A stretch of DNA of 64,000 nt from an uncultured Bacteroidales bacterium (GTDB lineage Bacteria > Bacteroidota > Bacteroidia > Bacteroidales > UBA932), in assembly GCA_905234485.1 (NCBI GenBank), contig CAJOHV010000003.1:1-64000 (forward strand), written 5' to 3'. A program made the translations under genes and the position numbers. Each line of letters begins with the position of its first letter. Position 1 is the first letter of the stretch. Below, in pieces: positions 28,055-44,400 of the stretch. A model generated the notes under the pieces. That model saw only the letters and a list, made by a program, of their open reading frames with translations. It was not told the DNA's origin and ran no database searches.

Positions 28055-31000
28055 TCTATCGTGAGTGTCTGCTGCCCGGGAGGAGTCTCGAGCTCAGGTT
28101 GTTTTTTCTTGAAAATACCCTTGAAGAAGTCCCACATATTGTCGAACTCCCTCTGGTAGGAGATACCTGCGCCGCTTCGCTGGGAATTGTCAAGGTAATT
28201 GGTGTAGTCGTCCGCGGAGTGCGAGAAGAGTTTGGCTCTGAGCCTTCCGGACTTGTCCATCTTGATCTCCACGTCGATGTCTCCCACCAGGTTGTCGTCG
28301 CTGGTGGTGCTGTACTGCCTGTTGCCCACTGAACCGTTGACTATTACCCTGTTGTCGAAGAACTGGGTGGATAGGTTGAGGTCCACTATGTCGTTGCCGG
28401 CTTCGTTCTGGGTGTAGTTCACGCCAAGGTCCACGGGGATACCCGCCCGCTGAAGGAGCGAACTGATCTGGCCTGAGGCTATTGCCGTGAGGTTGTTGAG
28501 GATAACGCCGGAGCCGAACTGGTTGTTGACGCCGCTCTGGTCGCCGGGCAGGAAGGAGCCGGTGGCCACGAGCGCCAGGAACTGCTTCTGAATCTTGTCT
28601 TCAGTGTTGAGTTCGCTTCGGACTAGAGCGTCGGTAGTGGGATCAAGGTCGGGGACGTCCACACTGAACTTGAGTTGAGGGTTGCGCAGACGGTCGCTCA
28701 CGGAGATACCGCAGATGACGTCGCGGCGGGTGGACACCGAAGTAGTGTCGGAAATGAGCGTGCCCACGGATGCCTTCACCGTGTTGGTGGCGGTGATGTC
28801 CAACTCCGTATCCATAAGATCGCCTGCAAATCTGACCGAACTGCCTTCAGCGATATCGAAATCCTTGCTGAAGATTCCTGCGGCCGAGAGTTTGAATTTG
28901 CCTTCCTGGATGGTGTAATCGCCGCCGAGCGTCAGTTCTTCCGTGCGGGAGTCGTAGTTGACCTTCACGGTGCCGTTGCCGCCCACGGTGACTACGTTGT
29001 CGCCGCCGGCGTCTATCTCGGCGCTGAGTTTCACCTGAGGGGTGGTGGTGATGCTCACGTCTGCCAGAAGTCTGCCGCCTTCTTCTTCAAGCACCTGCTC
29101 GGCAGCCTTGACCACCTGCTTGGGCTTCTTGGCCTCTTCCTCTTCTTCTTCCTCGTCTGAAGGAGGCGGCAGGAAGGTGAGGGTGGCGGATTCCTGCTTC
29201 GCCATTCCTCCGAGCGAGACTGTGAGATTGCCGCTTCGGGCGGTGGAGAGCGCGGCTGCGAGGCGCATCACTTTGTCTTCGTCGGCCACGAGAGACACAT
29301 CGCCATTGGCATAAAGTTGGCCGCTGAACATATCGGCCTTGCCCTTGTCGCTGATGAGTTGCAACTGATGCAGTTTCGCGTTCAGTTCGCTGAAACGGCC
29401 GGTGATGGTCGCTTCGCCCTTGCTCTGGTCCGTGAGGGTGATTATATTGATGAGAAGGCCTTCTTTGTCGCCGCTGATAGTGCCGCCCACGGCATAGCGC
29501 ACACCCGTCGGCACCACGGTGAGGTCGTCTGCCAGGGTGATACGGGTTCTGCTGAGGTCTATCTTGTCTGCGCCCAGGGTGTAATCCACGCTCAACTTGC
29601 CGTCGATGCTTCCGCTCCCGAATGTGACCACATCATTGAGAAGCGGCTGCAGCAGGGCGGGATCCAGTTTGTCCAGAAGCATCACGGCCATCAAGTTCTT
29701 CGAGTTGAGGTCCAGATGCGATTCGTCGCGCCGTATGCGGAGGTCTTCCACACCCGCGGGTGAGAAGTGCGAGGCGCTGAAACTTATGCGGTTGTCGTAT
29801 TCGTCGTCCATGCTCGCGTCCATGCTAACGCGGCCGATGGAGGCGCCGCTCAGCGTGAGATCGGGGCAGACGAGGGCTATATCAAGCCCGGCGTTGCTCT
29901 CCAGCGGAGTCCTGTAAAGGGCCTCGCCGCTGAGCAGGCCGCCGATTTCCACTATTGCCTCATCGCTGAGGAAACTGTTCACCATCGAAAGGTCGAAGCC
30001 ATTGAGCGTGAGTCTCATCTCTGCCGGCTCTTTTCTGGACATCGAGCCTTCGACATCGAGCGTCTGGTCTCCGAGATACAGGCCCATATCGCTGACATGG
30101 AGATTGCCGGTAGTGTGGTAATCCACGGTGCCCTTACGGAATGACCATGCCTGGCCGTTGAACACCACCTCGGAATCGCCCATACGTCCGCGTATGGCGA
30201 GTGAATCCGCTTCGTCGCGGTAGAACCCTGCCCCGAGCGAGAGTTTGGCCGACTCGATGCGCGTGCTGAGGGCGGAGGCGTCGAGGGTAAGGCTGTCTCG
30301 CATAAAGCTGGAGGAAATCTCTATGCCGGAAATCTGCATTTCCGGGAGAGTCACCGTGATAGGGTTGACCGTCCTGAGCCTGAGGGCCTTCGCGCTCTCG
30401 CTGCCTTTGATTTCTATGCCTTTGATGCGCATATCTCCTATCCTCACGTTTTCAGACTCTACCGAGGCGTCCAGATTGCCGGCCTTGCTCATGGCGAACT
30501 TCATCTTGGAGCCGGAGTTGATGTAGATATCTTTCTTGAGAGGGGAGAGCAGCGCCCTGGTGTCTTCCAGGTTCACGTCGATAGTAAAACTCTGCCCGTC
30601 GTGCCCGCTCGTGTCGTCATCGCCGGTGAGCGCCGGGACATACTTGTTCAGCACGGCTTCGCGCAGGAATTCGGGGAATTTGGTAACCGGGATGACCGAA
30701 CTGTAGGATGCCCGCCCGAAGCGGGGGCTCCACAGGACCATTTTATGGTTGGCCGAGCCGGCGGCGCCGCGTTCGGACATATCGTTGAACGATAGGGTGA
30801 AATTGCCTATGTCGTTGGAGGCGTCGTCCGTTATGTAGCGGAAATTCTGTCCCGAGATGTTACCGAAGATGTTCCCGAGCGTGTCCAGCGCAGCGTTCGC
30901 CCTGATGTTTCCGCGCACGGCGGATCCGCCTCCGCGCTTATCCAGCCCGGTCTTTTCCAGGTCCAGATTGGCGAGGTTGAGGTCGCCTCGAGCGAAATAA

Positions 31001-32643
31001 TATCCGCGAGAACTTTTCTTGGTGCTGACTCGTCCGCTGAACAGGATGTTGGCATTGGGGTCGGAACTGATGATGTTTGCATCGAACACTCCGTCGTCGA
31101 AGGTGCCCCTGCCCCTGATGCCCGTGTATGTGTAGTCCAGGAACTTGATGTTGTCTATCTTGAAGGTGTCCACCCTGGCGCGGGTCACTTCGCGGTTGAA
31201 GTCGCCGGCGGCAGTGATGGTCATCGAAGTGCGTCCGAGGGCATCCATGTTCATGAACTGGCCGAGGTCGGCATCTTCCAGCGCGAGTTTGCCGTCGAAA
31301 CTGAAGGCGTTGCGGTTGTCCGGGATGGTGTCTATCCTGCTGGTGCTGGCATTCACCACGAGGTCGCCGTAGTTGGTCGTCAGCGCGCCGTCCGTGCGCA
31401 TATGGGTTAGCCAGCCGCTCGCGCTTCCCGAGAATCTTGCCTTCACGTCCTTTGCGAACTCCGATATGTCTATTCCGGCTTCCGGGGCGAACGCTTTGAG
31501 CAGATCGGTCAGCGAACGGGATGTGAAATCCAGGTAGCGCACCTCGGCGGCAATCTCAGGCTCCATATCGCTCAGGATGAGGTTGGTCATCTCGAAGTCC
31601 AGGTCGGCCGCGGTGCCGCTGAACTTGTCAGTCAACTCGAGTTCGCGGACGCGAAGGTCGTTGACCGGGCCGTAGGCCGTGCCCTTGCGTATGTCGAACA
31701 CCACGGGGCAGTCCCCGAAGTAACCGGCATAGGCGGCTATGGTCTTCATAGCGAGCGTGCTGCGGCGCAGCCTGAGCGTCATATCCACGCAGTTGATATA
31801 GTCCTGGAAGTCCAGGATGCGGCTGTAGCGCATCGAATAGTAGGGAATATCCAGATCCGACCATTCGTCCCAGATATGAGCGCCCGTCACCTCGGTCAGG
31901 CCGAGCCTTTCCGCGCCTTTGTCGTACCCTGTGGACATCTGGCCCGAAGCGTTGAGGGTGTAACCGCACTTGTCCGTGGCCCTTATTTCGTCTATGTCCA
32001 TCGAGAATCGGCCGCCCACATACTTCATATTGCGAAGTTTTGCGTAGGGAATCGCCAGGTCCACATCGGCCCAGTTGATACCCACTCCGGTGTACTTGAA
32101 ATTAAGGTCTGTGCAATAGTTCAGCATTACCACACGGGAGTTGCGCAGGTCCACCTTGCCGATGGTGAATAGATCCGGCAATTCCACGGGGTATCTTTCC
32201 TTGTCCTCGGGGATTCCGAAAGCGCGGGTAAGATTGCAGGTATAGCCGTCGGAGTCTTCGTCGAAGAGGACATAGACGAAGACCAGGCCATCCGTGCGAA
32301 GGCGGTCCAGGCACACTCCTCCGAGTCCTTCTTTCCTGATGTTGAGCAGTCCCTTGAGGGAGAAAGTGGCGCTGAGTCTCTTCGCATAGAGGAGGGTGTC
32401 CGCGTCCTCGCGGCCTTCTTCGACCACTGCGACATCCTCGAGCACGAGCGTCCTGAACGGGACGAAACGTATGCCGGAGAAGGACAATTTGCCCTGAAGC
32501 GATTCGTTAAAGGAATCGGCGGCTTTCAAGGCTATCTTGCGCTGCACGGCGGGGAGGTGCAGAACCAGAAGTCCTGCAGCCAGAATCACGGCGATCGCCT
32601 CGAAGATGCGCGCGATGATTTTTAAGCCCCGTTTTTTAGCCAT
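28051..32643 (-). CDS. TamB-like translocation/assembly module protein (DUF490)
   Basis: Start placed at MAKKRGLKIIARIFEAIAVILAAG; C-terminal TamB domain ISSLLQRAGIPVDLGVNYTQNEAGNDIVDLNLSTQFFDNRVIVNG. Confidence 0.9.
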   Translation of the reverse strand: MAKKRGLKIIARIFEAIAVILAAGLLVLHLPAVQRKIALKAADSFNESLQGKLSFSGIRFVPFRTLVLEDVAVVEEGREDADTLLYAKRLSATFSLKGLLNIRKEGLGGVCLDRLRTDGLVFVYVLFDEDSDGYTCNLTRAFGIPEDKERYPVELPDLFTIGKVDLRNSRVVMLNYCTDLNFKYTGVGINWADVDLAIPYAKLRNMKYVGGRFSMDIDEIRATDKCGYTLNASGQMSTGYDKGAERLGLTEVTGAHIWDEWSDLDIPYYSMRYSRILDFQDYINCVDMTLRLRRSTLAMKTIAAYAGYFGDCPVVFDIRKGTAYGPVNDLRVRELELTDKFSGTAADLDFEMTNLILSDMEPEIAAEVRYLDFTSRSLTDLLKAFAPEAGIDISEFAKDVKARFSGSASGWLTHMRTDGALTTNYGDLVVNASTSRIDTIPDNRNAFSFDGKLALEDADLGQFMNMDALGRTSMTITAAGDFNREVTRARVDTFKIDNIKFLDYTYTGIRGRGTFDDGVFDANIISSDPNANILFSGRVSTKKSSRGYYFARGDLNLANLDLEKTGLDKRGGGSAVRGNIRANAALDTLGNIFGNISGQNFRYITDDASNDIGNFTLSFNDMSERGAAGSANHKMVLWSPRFGRASYSSVIPVTKFPEFLREAVLNKYVPALTGDDDTSGHDGQSFTIDVNLEDTRALLSPLKKDIYINSGSKMKFAMSKAGNLDASVESENVRIGDMRIKGIEIKGSESAKALRLRTVNPITVTLPEMQISGIEISSSFMRDSLTLDASALSTRIESAKLSLGAGFYRDEADSLAIRGRMGDSEVVFNGQAWSFRKGTVDYHTTGNLHVSDMGLYLGDQTLDVEGSMSRKEPAEMRLTLNGFDLSMVNSFLSDEAIVEIGGLLSGEALYRTPLESNAGLDIALVCPDLTLSGASIGRVSMDASMDDEYDNRISFSASHFSPAGVEDLRIRRDESHLDLNSKNLMAVMLLDKLDPALLQPLLNDVVTFGSGSIDGKLSVDYTLGADKIDLSRTRITLADDLTVVPTGVRYAVGGTISGDKEGLLINIITLTDQSKGEATITGRFSELNAKLHQLQLISDKGKADMFSGQLYANGDVSLVADEDKVMRLAAALSTARSGNLTVSLGGMAKQESATLTFLPPPSDEEEEEEEAKKPKQVVKAAEQVLEEEGGRLLADVSITTTPQVKLSAEIDAGGDNVVTVGGNGTVKVNYDSRTEELTLGGDYTIQEGKFKLSAAGIFSKDFDIAEGSSVRFAGDLMDTELDITATNTVKASVGTLISDTTSVSTRRDVICGISVSDRLRNPQLKFSVDVPDLDPTTDALVRSELNTEDKIQKQFLALVATGSFLPGDQSGVNNQFGSGVILNNLTAIASGQISSLLQRAGIPVDLGVNYTQNEAGNDIVDLNLSTQFFDNRVIVNGSVGNRQYSTTSDDNLVGDIDVEIKMDKSGRLRAKLFSHSADDYTNYLDNSQRSGAGISYQREFDNMWDFFKGIFKKKQPELETPPGQQTLTIE

Positions 32644-32649
32644 ATCCTC

Positions 32650-32686
32650 CAAATTTAGTAATATTCGGTGAATATTGCTAACTTTG
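32650..32686. promoter_or_regulatory. Divergent promoter pair between tamB-like gene and tsaD
   Basis: CAAATTTA (minus TAAATTTG) at 32650-32657 and TAACTTTG (plus) at 32679-32686 in a 51-bp intergenic gap. Confidence 0.5.
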
Positions 32687-32694
32687 ACCCCGCT

Positions 32695-33717
32695 ATGGCA
32701 GATATTATCCTTGGGATCGAGTCTTCTTGCGACGACACCTCGGCCGCCGTTATCGCGGACAGGGTGTTGCTCTCCAACGTGATTGCAAGCCAGGACGTTC
32801 ACCGCGCTTTCGGCGGGGTCGTTCCGGAATTGGCGTCCCGCGCGCACGAACTCAACATCGTTCCCGTGGTCAGTGAGGCTCTCTCCCGCGCGAAGGTGCA
32901 GCCTTCGGACGTGTCAGCGATAGCGTTCACCCGCGGTCCCGGTCTGCTGGGATCGCTGCTTGTGGGCACCTGCTTCGCCAAGTCGCTCGCAATCTCGTTG
33001 GAAAAGCCTCTGGTGATGGTCAATCACCTTCAGGGCCATATCCTTGCGGGTTTCGTCCGCCAGCCGGACGTGCCGGTGCGCGAGCCATCGTTCCCGTACC
33101 TTTGCCTGCTGGTCTCCGGCGGCAATTCGCAGATCGTGAAGGTCAATTCTCCCCTCGATTTTGAGATTCTGGGGCAGACCATCGATGATGCGGTGGGGGA
33201 GGCTTTCGACAAATGCTCGAAGATGATGGGCCTGGGATATCCCGGAGGGCCGATTATCGACAAACTGGCCAAACTTGGCGACCCCAAGCGTTTCAGTTTC
33301 GCAAAGCCTCATATACCCGGACTGGACTACAGTTTCAGCGGAGTGAAGACCTCTCTTCTGTATTTCGTTCGCGACGAGATGGCGAAGGATCCGGAATTCA
33401 TGGAGAAGAACAAGGAAGACATCTGCGCTTCGTTCCAGAAGACCCTGATCGACATTCTTCTCGACAAGTTGGTTAAGGCGGCTAAGCAGACCGGCATAAA
33501 GGAGATCACGATAGGCGGCGGCGTGTCGGCGAACAGCGGACTGCGCTCCCGCATTATGGAAGAGGGCGCGAAACGCGGCTGGAACGTCTATCTTCCTGAA
33601 TTCAAGTTCACTACGGACAATGCCGCTATGATAGCCATAGCAGGCTATTTCCACTATCTCGCCGGGGAACGCTGCCCGCTGGACGTGGCGCCTGTTTCCC
33701 GTATCGCCGATTTCTAG
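32695..33717 (+). CDS. tsaD: tRNA N6-adenosine threonylcarbamoyltransferase TsaD
   Basis: ILGIESSCDDTSAAVI, NHLQGHILAGF, GGGVSANSGLR; start at MADIILGIESS. Confidence 0.97.
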   Translation: MADIILGIESSCDDTSAAVIADRVLLSNVIASQDVHRAFGGVVPELASRAHELNIVPVVSEALSRAKVQPSDVSAIAFTRGPGLLGSLLVGTCFAKSLAISLEKPLVMVNHLQGHILAGFVRQPDVPVREPSFPYLCLLVSGGNSQIVKVNSPLDFEILGQTIDDAVGEAFDKCSKMMGLGYPGGPIIDKLAKLGDPKRFSFAKPHIPGLDYSFSGVKTSLLYFVRDEMAKDPEFMEKNKEDICASFQKTLIDILLDKLVKAAKQTGIKEITIGGGVSANSGLRSRIMEEGAKRGWNVYLPEFKFTTDNAAMIAIAGYFHYLAGERCPLDVAPVSRIADF

Positions 33718-33721
33718 ACCC

Positions 33722-35272
33722 ATGCGCACGCTGGAACTCACTTGCCCGATCGACCGGCCGATGAGCCGTGAGGCCGTCCAGGCCCGCATTTCCCGTATAA
33801 CGGGCAGGCGTGACCTGAGCGCGGTGGTCGTAAAGCGCAGCATAGACGCTCGCGGAGAGCCGGTCTACCGCTATAGGGTGGATGTCTACGAAGCCACGGA
33901 GCGCTATGATGAGACGCCGCTGGCGCCGTTTCGGGACGTGCATAATGCCGAACCGGTCATCGTCGTGGGCGCAGGCCCCGCAGGGATGTTCGCCGCGCTG
34001 AGGCTGCTCACCCTTGGACGCAAGCCTGTGGTGCTCGAAAGAGGCAAGGACGTGCATGCGCGCAAAATCGATATGGCGCTGCTTTCGCGTGAGGGCGCTG
34101 TGAATCCGGATTCAAACTACTGCTTCGGCGAGGGCGGGGCCGGCGCGTTTTCGGACGGGAAACTCTACACACGTTCTACGAAGAGGGGCGACAATATGGA
34201 GGTCCTGCGCAGGCTGGTCCAGTTCGGCGCCTCTCCTGATATTCTGATAGACGCCCATCCCCACATAGGTTCGGACAAATTGCCCGTCGTGGTGGAGAAC
34301 ATACGCAAGTGCGTTGTGGACCACGGCGGAGAGTATCATTTCGATTCTCGAGTGGTGTCAGTTGCGAAAGGCGCTGACGGACTTTTCACAGTGCGGACCG
34401 CGGCAGGTTCGGAGTTCAAGGCAGCGGCGGTCATACTCGCCACCGGCCACTCGGCGCGCGATGTCTATGAGATGCTCGCTGCGGATGGGGGGGCGCTGGA
34501 GGCCAAGGGCTTCGCCCTCGGCGTGCGCGCCGAGCATCCGCAGAGCCTCATCAATCGCGCGCAGTTCCATGGCCGCTGGCACCCGGGCATTCCCGCTGCC
34601 GAATACAGTTTCGCCCTTCAGGAAGACGGCAGGGGAGTATTCTCATTCTGTATGTGCCCCGGAGGCATCCTGGTGCCTTCTGCGACCGAGCCTGAGACGG
34701 TGGTCCTGAACGGAATGTCAAATTCTGCGCGAAATTCCCGCTGGGCCAACGCCGGAGTAGTCGTCCAGATAGAGCCTGAAGACATCCCAGGAGACTCTCC
34801 GTTCAAGCTCTATGATTTCCAGCAGAAGGTGGAAAGAGATATGTACAAGGCCGTCCGTGAGGCGGTTAAAGGCGCAGACTTAAACCCGATGGCAGCCCCT
34901 GCCCAGCGAATGACAGACTTCTGCGAAGGACGCCTTTCCGGAACTCTTCCGGAGAGTTCTTACCATCCGGGTGTCGTCAGCGTCCGTCTGGACAAGGTCT
35001 TGCCACCCATAGTCGCCGACCGTCTCCGCAAGGCCTTCCCTCAGGTCCGTATTCGCGGCTACTACTCCTCCGAAGCCCTGCTGCTCGGCGTGGAATCCCG
35101 CACCTCCTCTCCAATCCGTATCCCCAGAGACCCGGAAACTCTATCCTACGTCTCCATCCCAGGACTCTACCCCTGCGGTGAAGGCGCCGGCTACTCCGGC
35201 GGCATCGTCTCCTCCGCCATCGACGGCCTCCGCTGCGCCGAAAAGGCCGCGCGCTTTTTCGTAACGCGCTAA
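33722..35272 (+). CDS. NAD(P)/FAD-dependent oxidoreductase (uncharacterised FAD-dependent dehydrogenase)
   Basis: VIVVGAGPAGMFAALRLLTLGRKPVVLERG Rossmann motif; GEGAGYSGGIVSSAIDG. Confidence 0.92.
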   Translation: MRTLELTCPIDRPMSREAVQARISRITGRRDLSAVVVKRSIDARGEPVYRYRVDVYEATERYDETPLAPFRDVHNAEPVIVVGAGPAGMFAALRLLTLGRKPVVLERGKDVHARKIDMALLSREGAVNPDSNYCFGEGGAGAFSDGKLYTRSTKRGDNMEVLRRLVQFGASPDILIDAHPHIGSDKLPVVVENIRKCVVDHGGEYHFDSRVVSVAKGADGLFTVRTAAGSEFKAAAVILATGHSARDVYEMLAADGGALEAKGFALGVRAEHPQSLINRAQFHGRWHPGIPAAEYSFALQEDGRGVFSFCMCPGGILVPSATEPETVVLNGMSNSARNSRWANAGVVVQIEPEDIPGDSPFKLYDFQQKVERDMYKAVREAVKGADLNPMAAPAQRMTDFCEGRLSGTLPESSYHPGVVSVRLDKVLPPIVADRLRKAFPQVRIRGYYSSEALLLGVESRTSSPIRIPRDPETLSYVSIPGLYPCGEGAGYSGGIVSSAIDGLRCAEKAARFFVTR

Positions 35273-35338
35273 TTATCAATTATATCTGCAGCTATTGTAG
35301 AAGGATTAGAGCAGCGAAGCTGCGAAAGGCAGGGGAGT

Positions 35339-35360
35339 TTGAGGGGGTACGCCCCCTCAA
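35339..35360. repeat. Perfect 9-bp intergenic hairpin
   Basis: TTGAGGGGG-TACG-CCCCCTCAA. Confidence 0.6.
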
Positions 35361-35380
35361 TCAAAGTAGCCCTTGTGGCC

Positions 35381-35410
35381 AAAAAAGGTCGGTTTAGACC
35401 GACCTTTTTT
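35381..35410. terminator. Bidirectional intrinsic terminator (FAD gene and tRNA-Thr)
   Basis: AAAAAAGGTCGGT-TTAG-ACCGACCTTTTTT, 13-bp perfect stem with A/T tracts. Confidence 0.85.
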
Positions 35411-35411
35411 G

Positions 35412-35484
35412 AGCCACATAACAGGCTTGAACTGTTGACCTTCGCGTTACGAATGCGATGCTCTACCAACTGAGCTAATGTGGC
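35412..35484 (-). tRNA. tRNA-Thr(CGT)
   Basis: Minus strand GCCACATTAGCTCAGTTGGTAGAGCATCGCATTCGTAACGCGAAGGTCAACAGTTCAAGCCTGTTATGTGGCT; acceptor, D and T arms close; anticodon loop TTCGTAA. Confidence 0.93.
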
Positions 35485-35512
35485 TTGGGAGCGCAAAGAT
35501 AGAAAAAAACTT

Positions 35513-40703
<5,191 letters not shown>

Positions 40704-40704
<1 letters not shown>

Positions 40705-41423
40705 CAGAATTTACGGAACCTGAGTCCTATGACGCCCCAGAACGCTTCGCCGAAGATGCTTCCGGACATCTTGGATGTGCCGGCTTTGCGGTTGACGAAG
40801 ATCACGGGCACTTCTGCCACCTTGAATCCTTTGCGCACGGCGGTGTATTTCATTTCGATCTGGAAGCCGTAGCCTTTCATCTTGACCGCGTCCAGGTCTA
40901 TGCCCTCAAGGACCTTGCGGGAGTAGCAGAGAAAACCGGCCGTGCTGTCTTTGATCTTGGTCCTGAGCACGGTGCGGGTGTACACCGATGCATAATAGGA
41001 CATGATAATACGGCCGATAGGCCAGTTCACCACACTCACACCGTCGGCATAACGGGAGCCGATGGCGAAGTCCGCGCCGCCCTCCTCGCAGGCCGCAAGC
41101 AGGCGGGGAAGGTCGTTGGGGTCATGCGAGAAGTCAGCGTCCATCTCGAAGATGTAGTCGTAGCCTTTCTTGAGAGCCCATTTGAACCCTGCGATATAGG
41201 CCGTTCCCAGCCCGAGTTTGCCGCTGCGTTCAATGATGAAGATCCTTCCGGGGAATTCGGGCGCCAGGCGCTTGACCGCCTCGGCGGTGCCATCCGGAGA
41301 GCCGTCGTCGATTATCAGGATATGGTATTCGCCTTCGAGAGCGAGAACGGCGCGAATGATGTTCTCGACGTTCTCGATCTCGTTGTAGGTCGGAATAATT
41401 ACAAGTTTACTTTTTTTCGCCAT
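40704..41423 (-). CDS. Polyprenol monophosphomannose synthase (DPM1-like GT2)
   Basis: VIIPTYNEIENVENIIRAVL, IIDDGSPDGTA, MDADFSHDPNDLPRLL. Confidence 0.93.
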
Positions 41424-44400
41424 CTATCTGGAGGAGCATTTCAGCAACTGCCGCTTCGAGTTGCAGGTCCTGGCCCTTGAGCATACTTTCAGGAGTGTTG
41501 TAAACGAGGATGTCCGGTTCGATCTGGAGGTTCTCCAGAGGCCTGCCTTCAGCGAGTCCCCAGCTGGTAACCTGAGGAATGCCGAATACGAGAGTCTGAT
41601 CTATCTGGGTCTCCCACCAAACTGCGGTCATAGTGCCGGGCACGGGCGCTCCGATGAGTTTGCCGATTCCGAGTGCTTTGTAGACGTAGGGGAACCCACA
41701 GGCGTCGGAGTAGTTGTCCTCACCGATCAGAACGCAACTGGGCTTTGTCCATTTGTTGAACGGCTCGGTGCCGATGTACTGCCCGCGAGGGCGGAATTCG
41801 ATGTAGGCCTTGCCTGAAAGGAAGGTGGCCAGATCGTCGTGGAGCCATCCGCCTCCGTTGTGACGGGTGTCCACGATAAGGGCTTCGCAAGTGCGGTACT
41901 TGCCGAGAGCATTGGAATAGACCTCGCGGAAACTCGCGGAATTCATGCCTTCGACATGGACATATCCCACACGGCCGTTGGACAGTTTTTCGACTATCTG
42001 CTCACGCTGGCGGACCCATCTCTTGTACAGGGCGTCGCCGTCCGATCTGGTGGGCGTCACAAAGAGTTCAACCGGCTCTTTGACCTTGTTCTTCTTAACC
42101 TTGACAAGGATTCTCTTGCCGGCTTTGTTAAGGAGGGCGTCAAACCATTCGGTTCCTTCTTCGATCTCCTTGCCGTCGATGGCGAGAATGACGTCACCAG
42201 CCTTGATTTCAGGATCAGCCACTGCGAGAAGGCTTCCAGGAAGGATTTCGGCTATGCCGAGGCCCTTGCCTTTGCGCCGGGTCTCAAAGAGCACTCCGAG
42301 GTGTCCGACGTTGACCTGAGCGGGAGCGCGGTAGCGGGCTCCCGTGTGTGAGCCGTTGAGCTCTCCGAGCATTTCGCTCAGAAGATCCTGGAAATCAAAA
42401 TTGTTGGTTATGTAGGGGAGGAACTGTTCGTAGTTGGACTTCATTGAAGCCCAGTCGAGGCCGTGAATGTTGACATCGTAGAACTTTTCGTTCACCTGCT
42501 TCCAGGCGTGGCTGAAAATGTAAGCGCGCTCGGCAGCCGGCTGATACTCGTACTCGCTGCTGAATCTGACGGGCTCGATCTTATCCGGCCCCACGCTCAA
42601 CTTGCTGATGCCTCGTCCGAGTATGTACAGAGTCTTGCCGTCCTTGGAGGGGAATATGCTTCCGCCTGCACCCGGCCTGACGACTTTGATTTCACCTTCC
42701 TTAAGGTCTATGCAGCAAAGGTCGCGGCCTTTGTCCCCTCTGCGCACGAAATAGAGTTTCGTGCCGTCCTCGGTAAGATAATAGTCGCCGTAGCCGCCGG
42801 AATAAGGGGTAAGACGGAGGGACTTGTCCTCAAGGTTTTCGAGATTGAGTTCTATGGGCTTTTCCTTCTCGACCTTGGTGCTGTCTTTCTTCTCGTCTTT
42901 CTTAGGCTCTTTCTTGGGATTCTTCTTGGGATCTTTCTTATCGTCGGGAGCCAGAAGTTTGGCTATGCTGTCTTCTTCTTTGCTGCGGGTGAATTCCTGG
43001 AGGGCCTTGTTATCGAAGAACATTACGAAGATGTCTCCTTCCGCGCCCCAGCTGCCGTGGCTTCTGTAACCGAGTTTATCCGTCATCCAGGTCATGGCTT
43101 TGCCGCCGAGAGCCCAGCGGAACGAGCCGTCGGAGTAGCCGCTGCGGGTGAGGTCGGTAACCTTGCCGCTCTCGATGTCGATCAGGGCCACGTCGCTGTT
43201 GTTCCAGCCGCCGTTGGCCTCATAGCCGACGAGAATCGAACGGCTGTCCGGGCTCCATTCGAACTCCTGGTCGCCGTCCTGATATGAATAATTGGTGCCC
43301 TTGAGGAGGGATTTCTCCTTGCTGCCGCTGGTGCTCTTGATTACGAGCTCGGTGCGGTTGCGAAGGAACGCCACCCACTTGCCGTCAGGCGACACCTGGG
43401 GCTGGAAGCAGGTCTGGCCCTTCTTCGTGAAGCGGGTCTCCTTGGTCTCATAGCTGAAGGTGAAGTATTTGTCTTCCTTGCGGACGAGCTCCGTCTTCCA
43501 GATGGCCCACTCGCCGTCGCGCTCGGCGGCATAGTAGATCGACTTGCCTTCATCGCCGAAGCTCACTCCGCGCTCCTGCTCGGGAGTGTCCGTGATGCGG
43601 CGGGTAGTCTTCTGGTCGGGAGCGATCACATACACGTCTCCATGGGCCACCACGGCGATCTCCTTGCCGTTCGGGCTGACCGCCAGCTCTCTGACGCCGT
43701 CGGAGATATCCCTGAGTATCTTCTCGCGCTCGCCGCTGTCTTTGCGGATGGTGATCGCCACCTTCGCGGGCTGCTGGCCGGGCACGCAGGTGTACAGTTC
43801 ACCGTTGTAAGAGAAAGCGAGCACACCGTTCTGCGAGATGGAAAGGTTCCTAACGGGGTGAGTGGGGAGGTTTGTGACCTGATCGATTACTTCCGGAGCG
43901 TTGAGGATGGCGTGCCACACGTTGAAGTTGCCGCCCTTCTCGCTGAGGTAATAGAACTCACGGCCGTCTCTCGTAAAGACGGGGTTGCGGTCTTCGCCCT
44001 CGAAGGTGGTAAGTTTCTGATACTGGTTTTTCTTGGGAAGGTATTTCCAGACATCGCGGGTGACCGAAGAGGTGTGGTGCTTGCGAAGAGGGTCCTCGTA
44101 TCCCTTATAATCCTCGTAGAGGATGATTCCGTTCGAATTGACTGATAAGTTCGCCATGGTCACGGAGCTCACGAGGCTGATTATGCCGTTCTTCAGACTG
44201 ACGGTGTACACCTGGGGGTCTCCGGGGAAGCCGCCGTAAGCGGGATCGGCCTGAATCGAGGCGGCGAAATACACCAGGCCGTCATCGGAGACGGCGAGGG
44301 GAGTCTCGGCGCCGGCGTAGGTCGTAAGGCGCTTGGCGGGACCTCCCTCTGCGGGAACCACCCATATATCCTTGGAGAGTTCGCGCACGGAACTGAAAAC

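Noticed and set aside
28940-29170. E/K-rich tract in the tamB-like gene (DEEEEEEEAKKPKQ) as an inserted element
   Set aside because: In-frame linker of low complexity inside an otherwise continuous ORF; common in TamB-like proteins.
35269-35496. 75-aa minus-strand ORF
   Set aside because: Covers tRNA-Thr and its terminator; an artefact of translating a tRNA gene.
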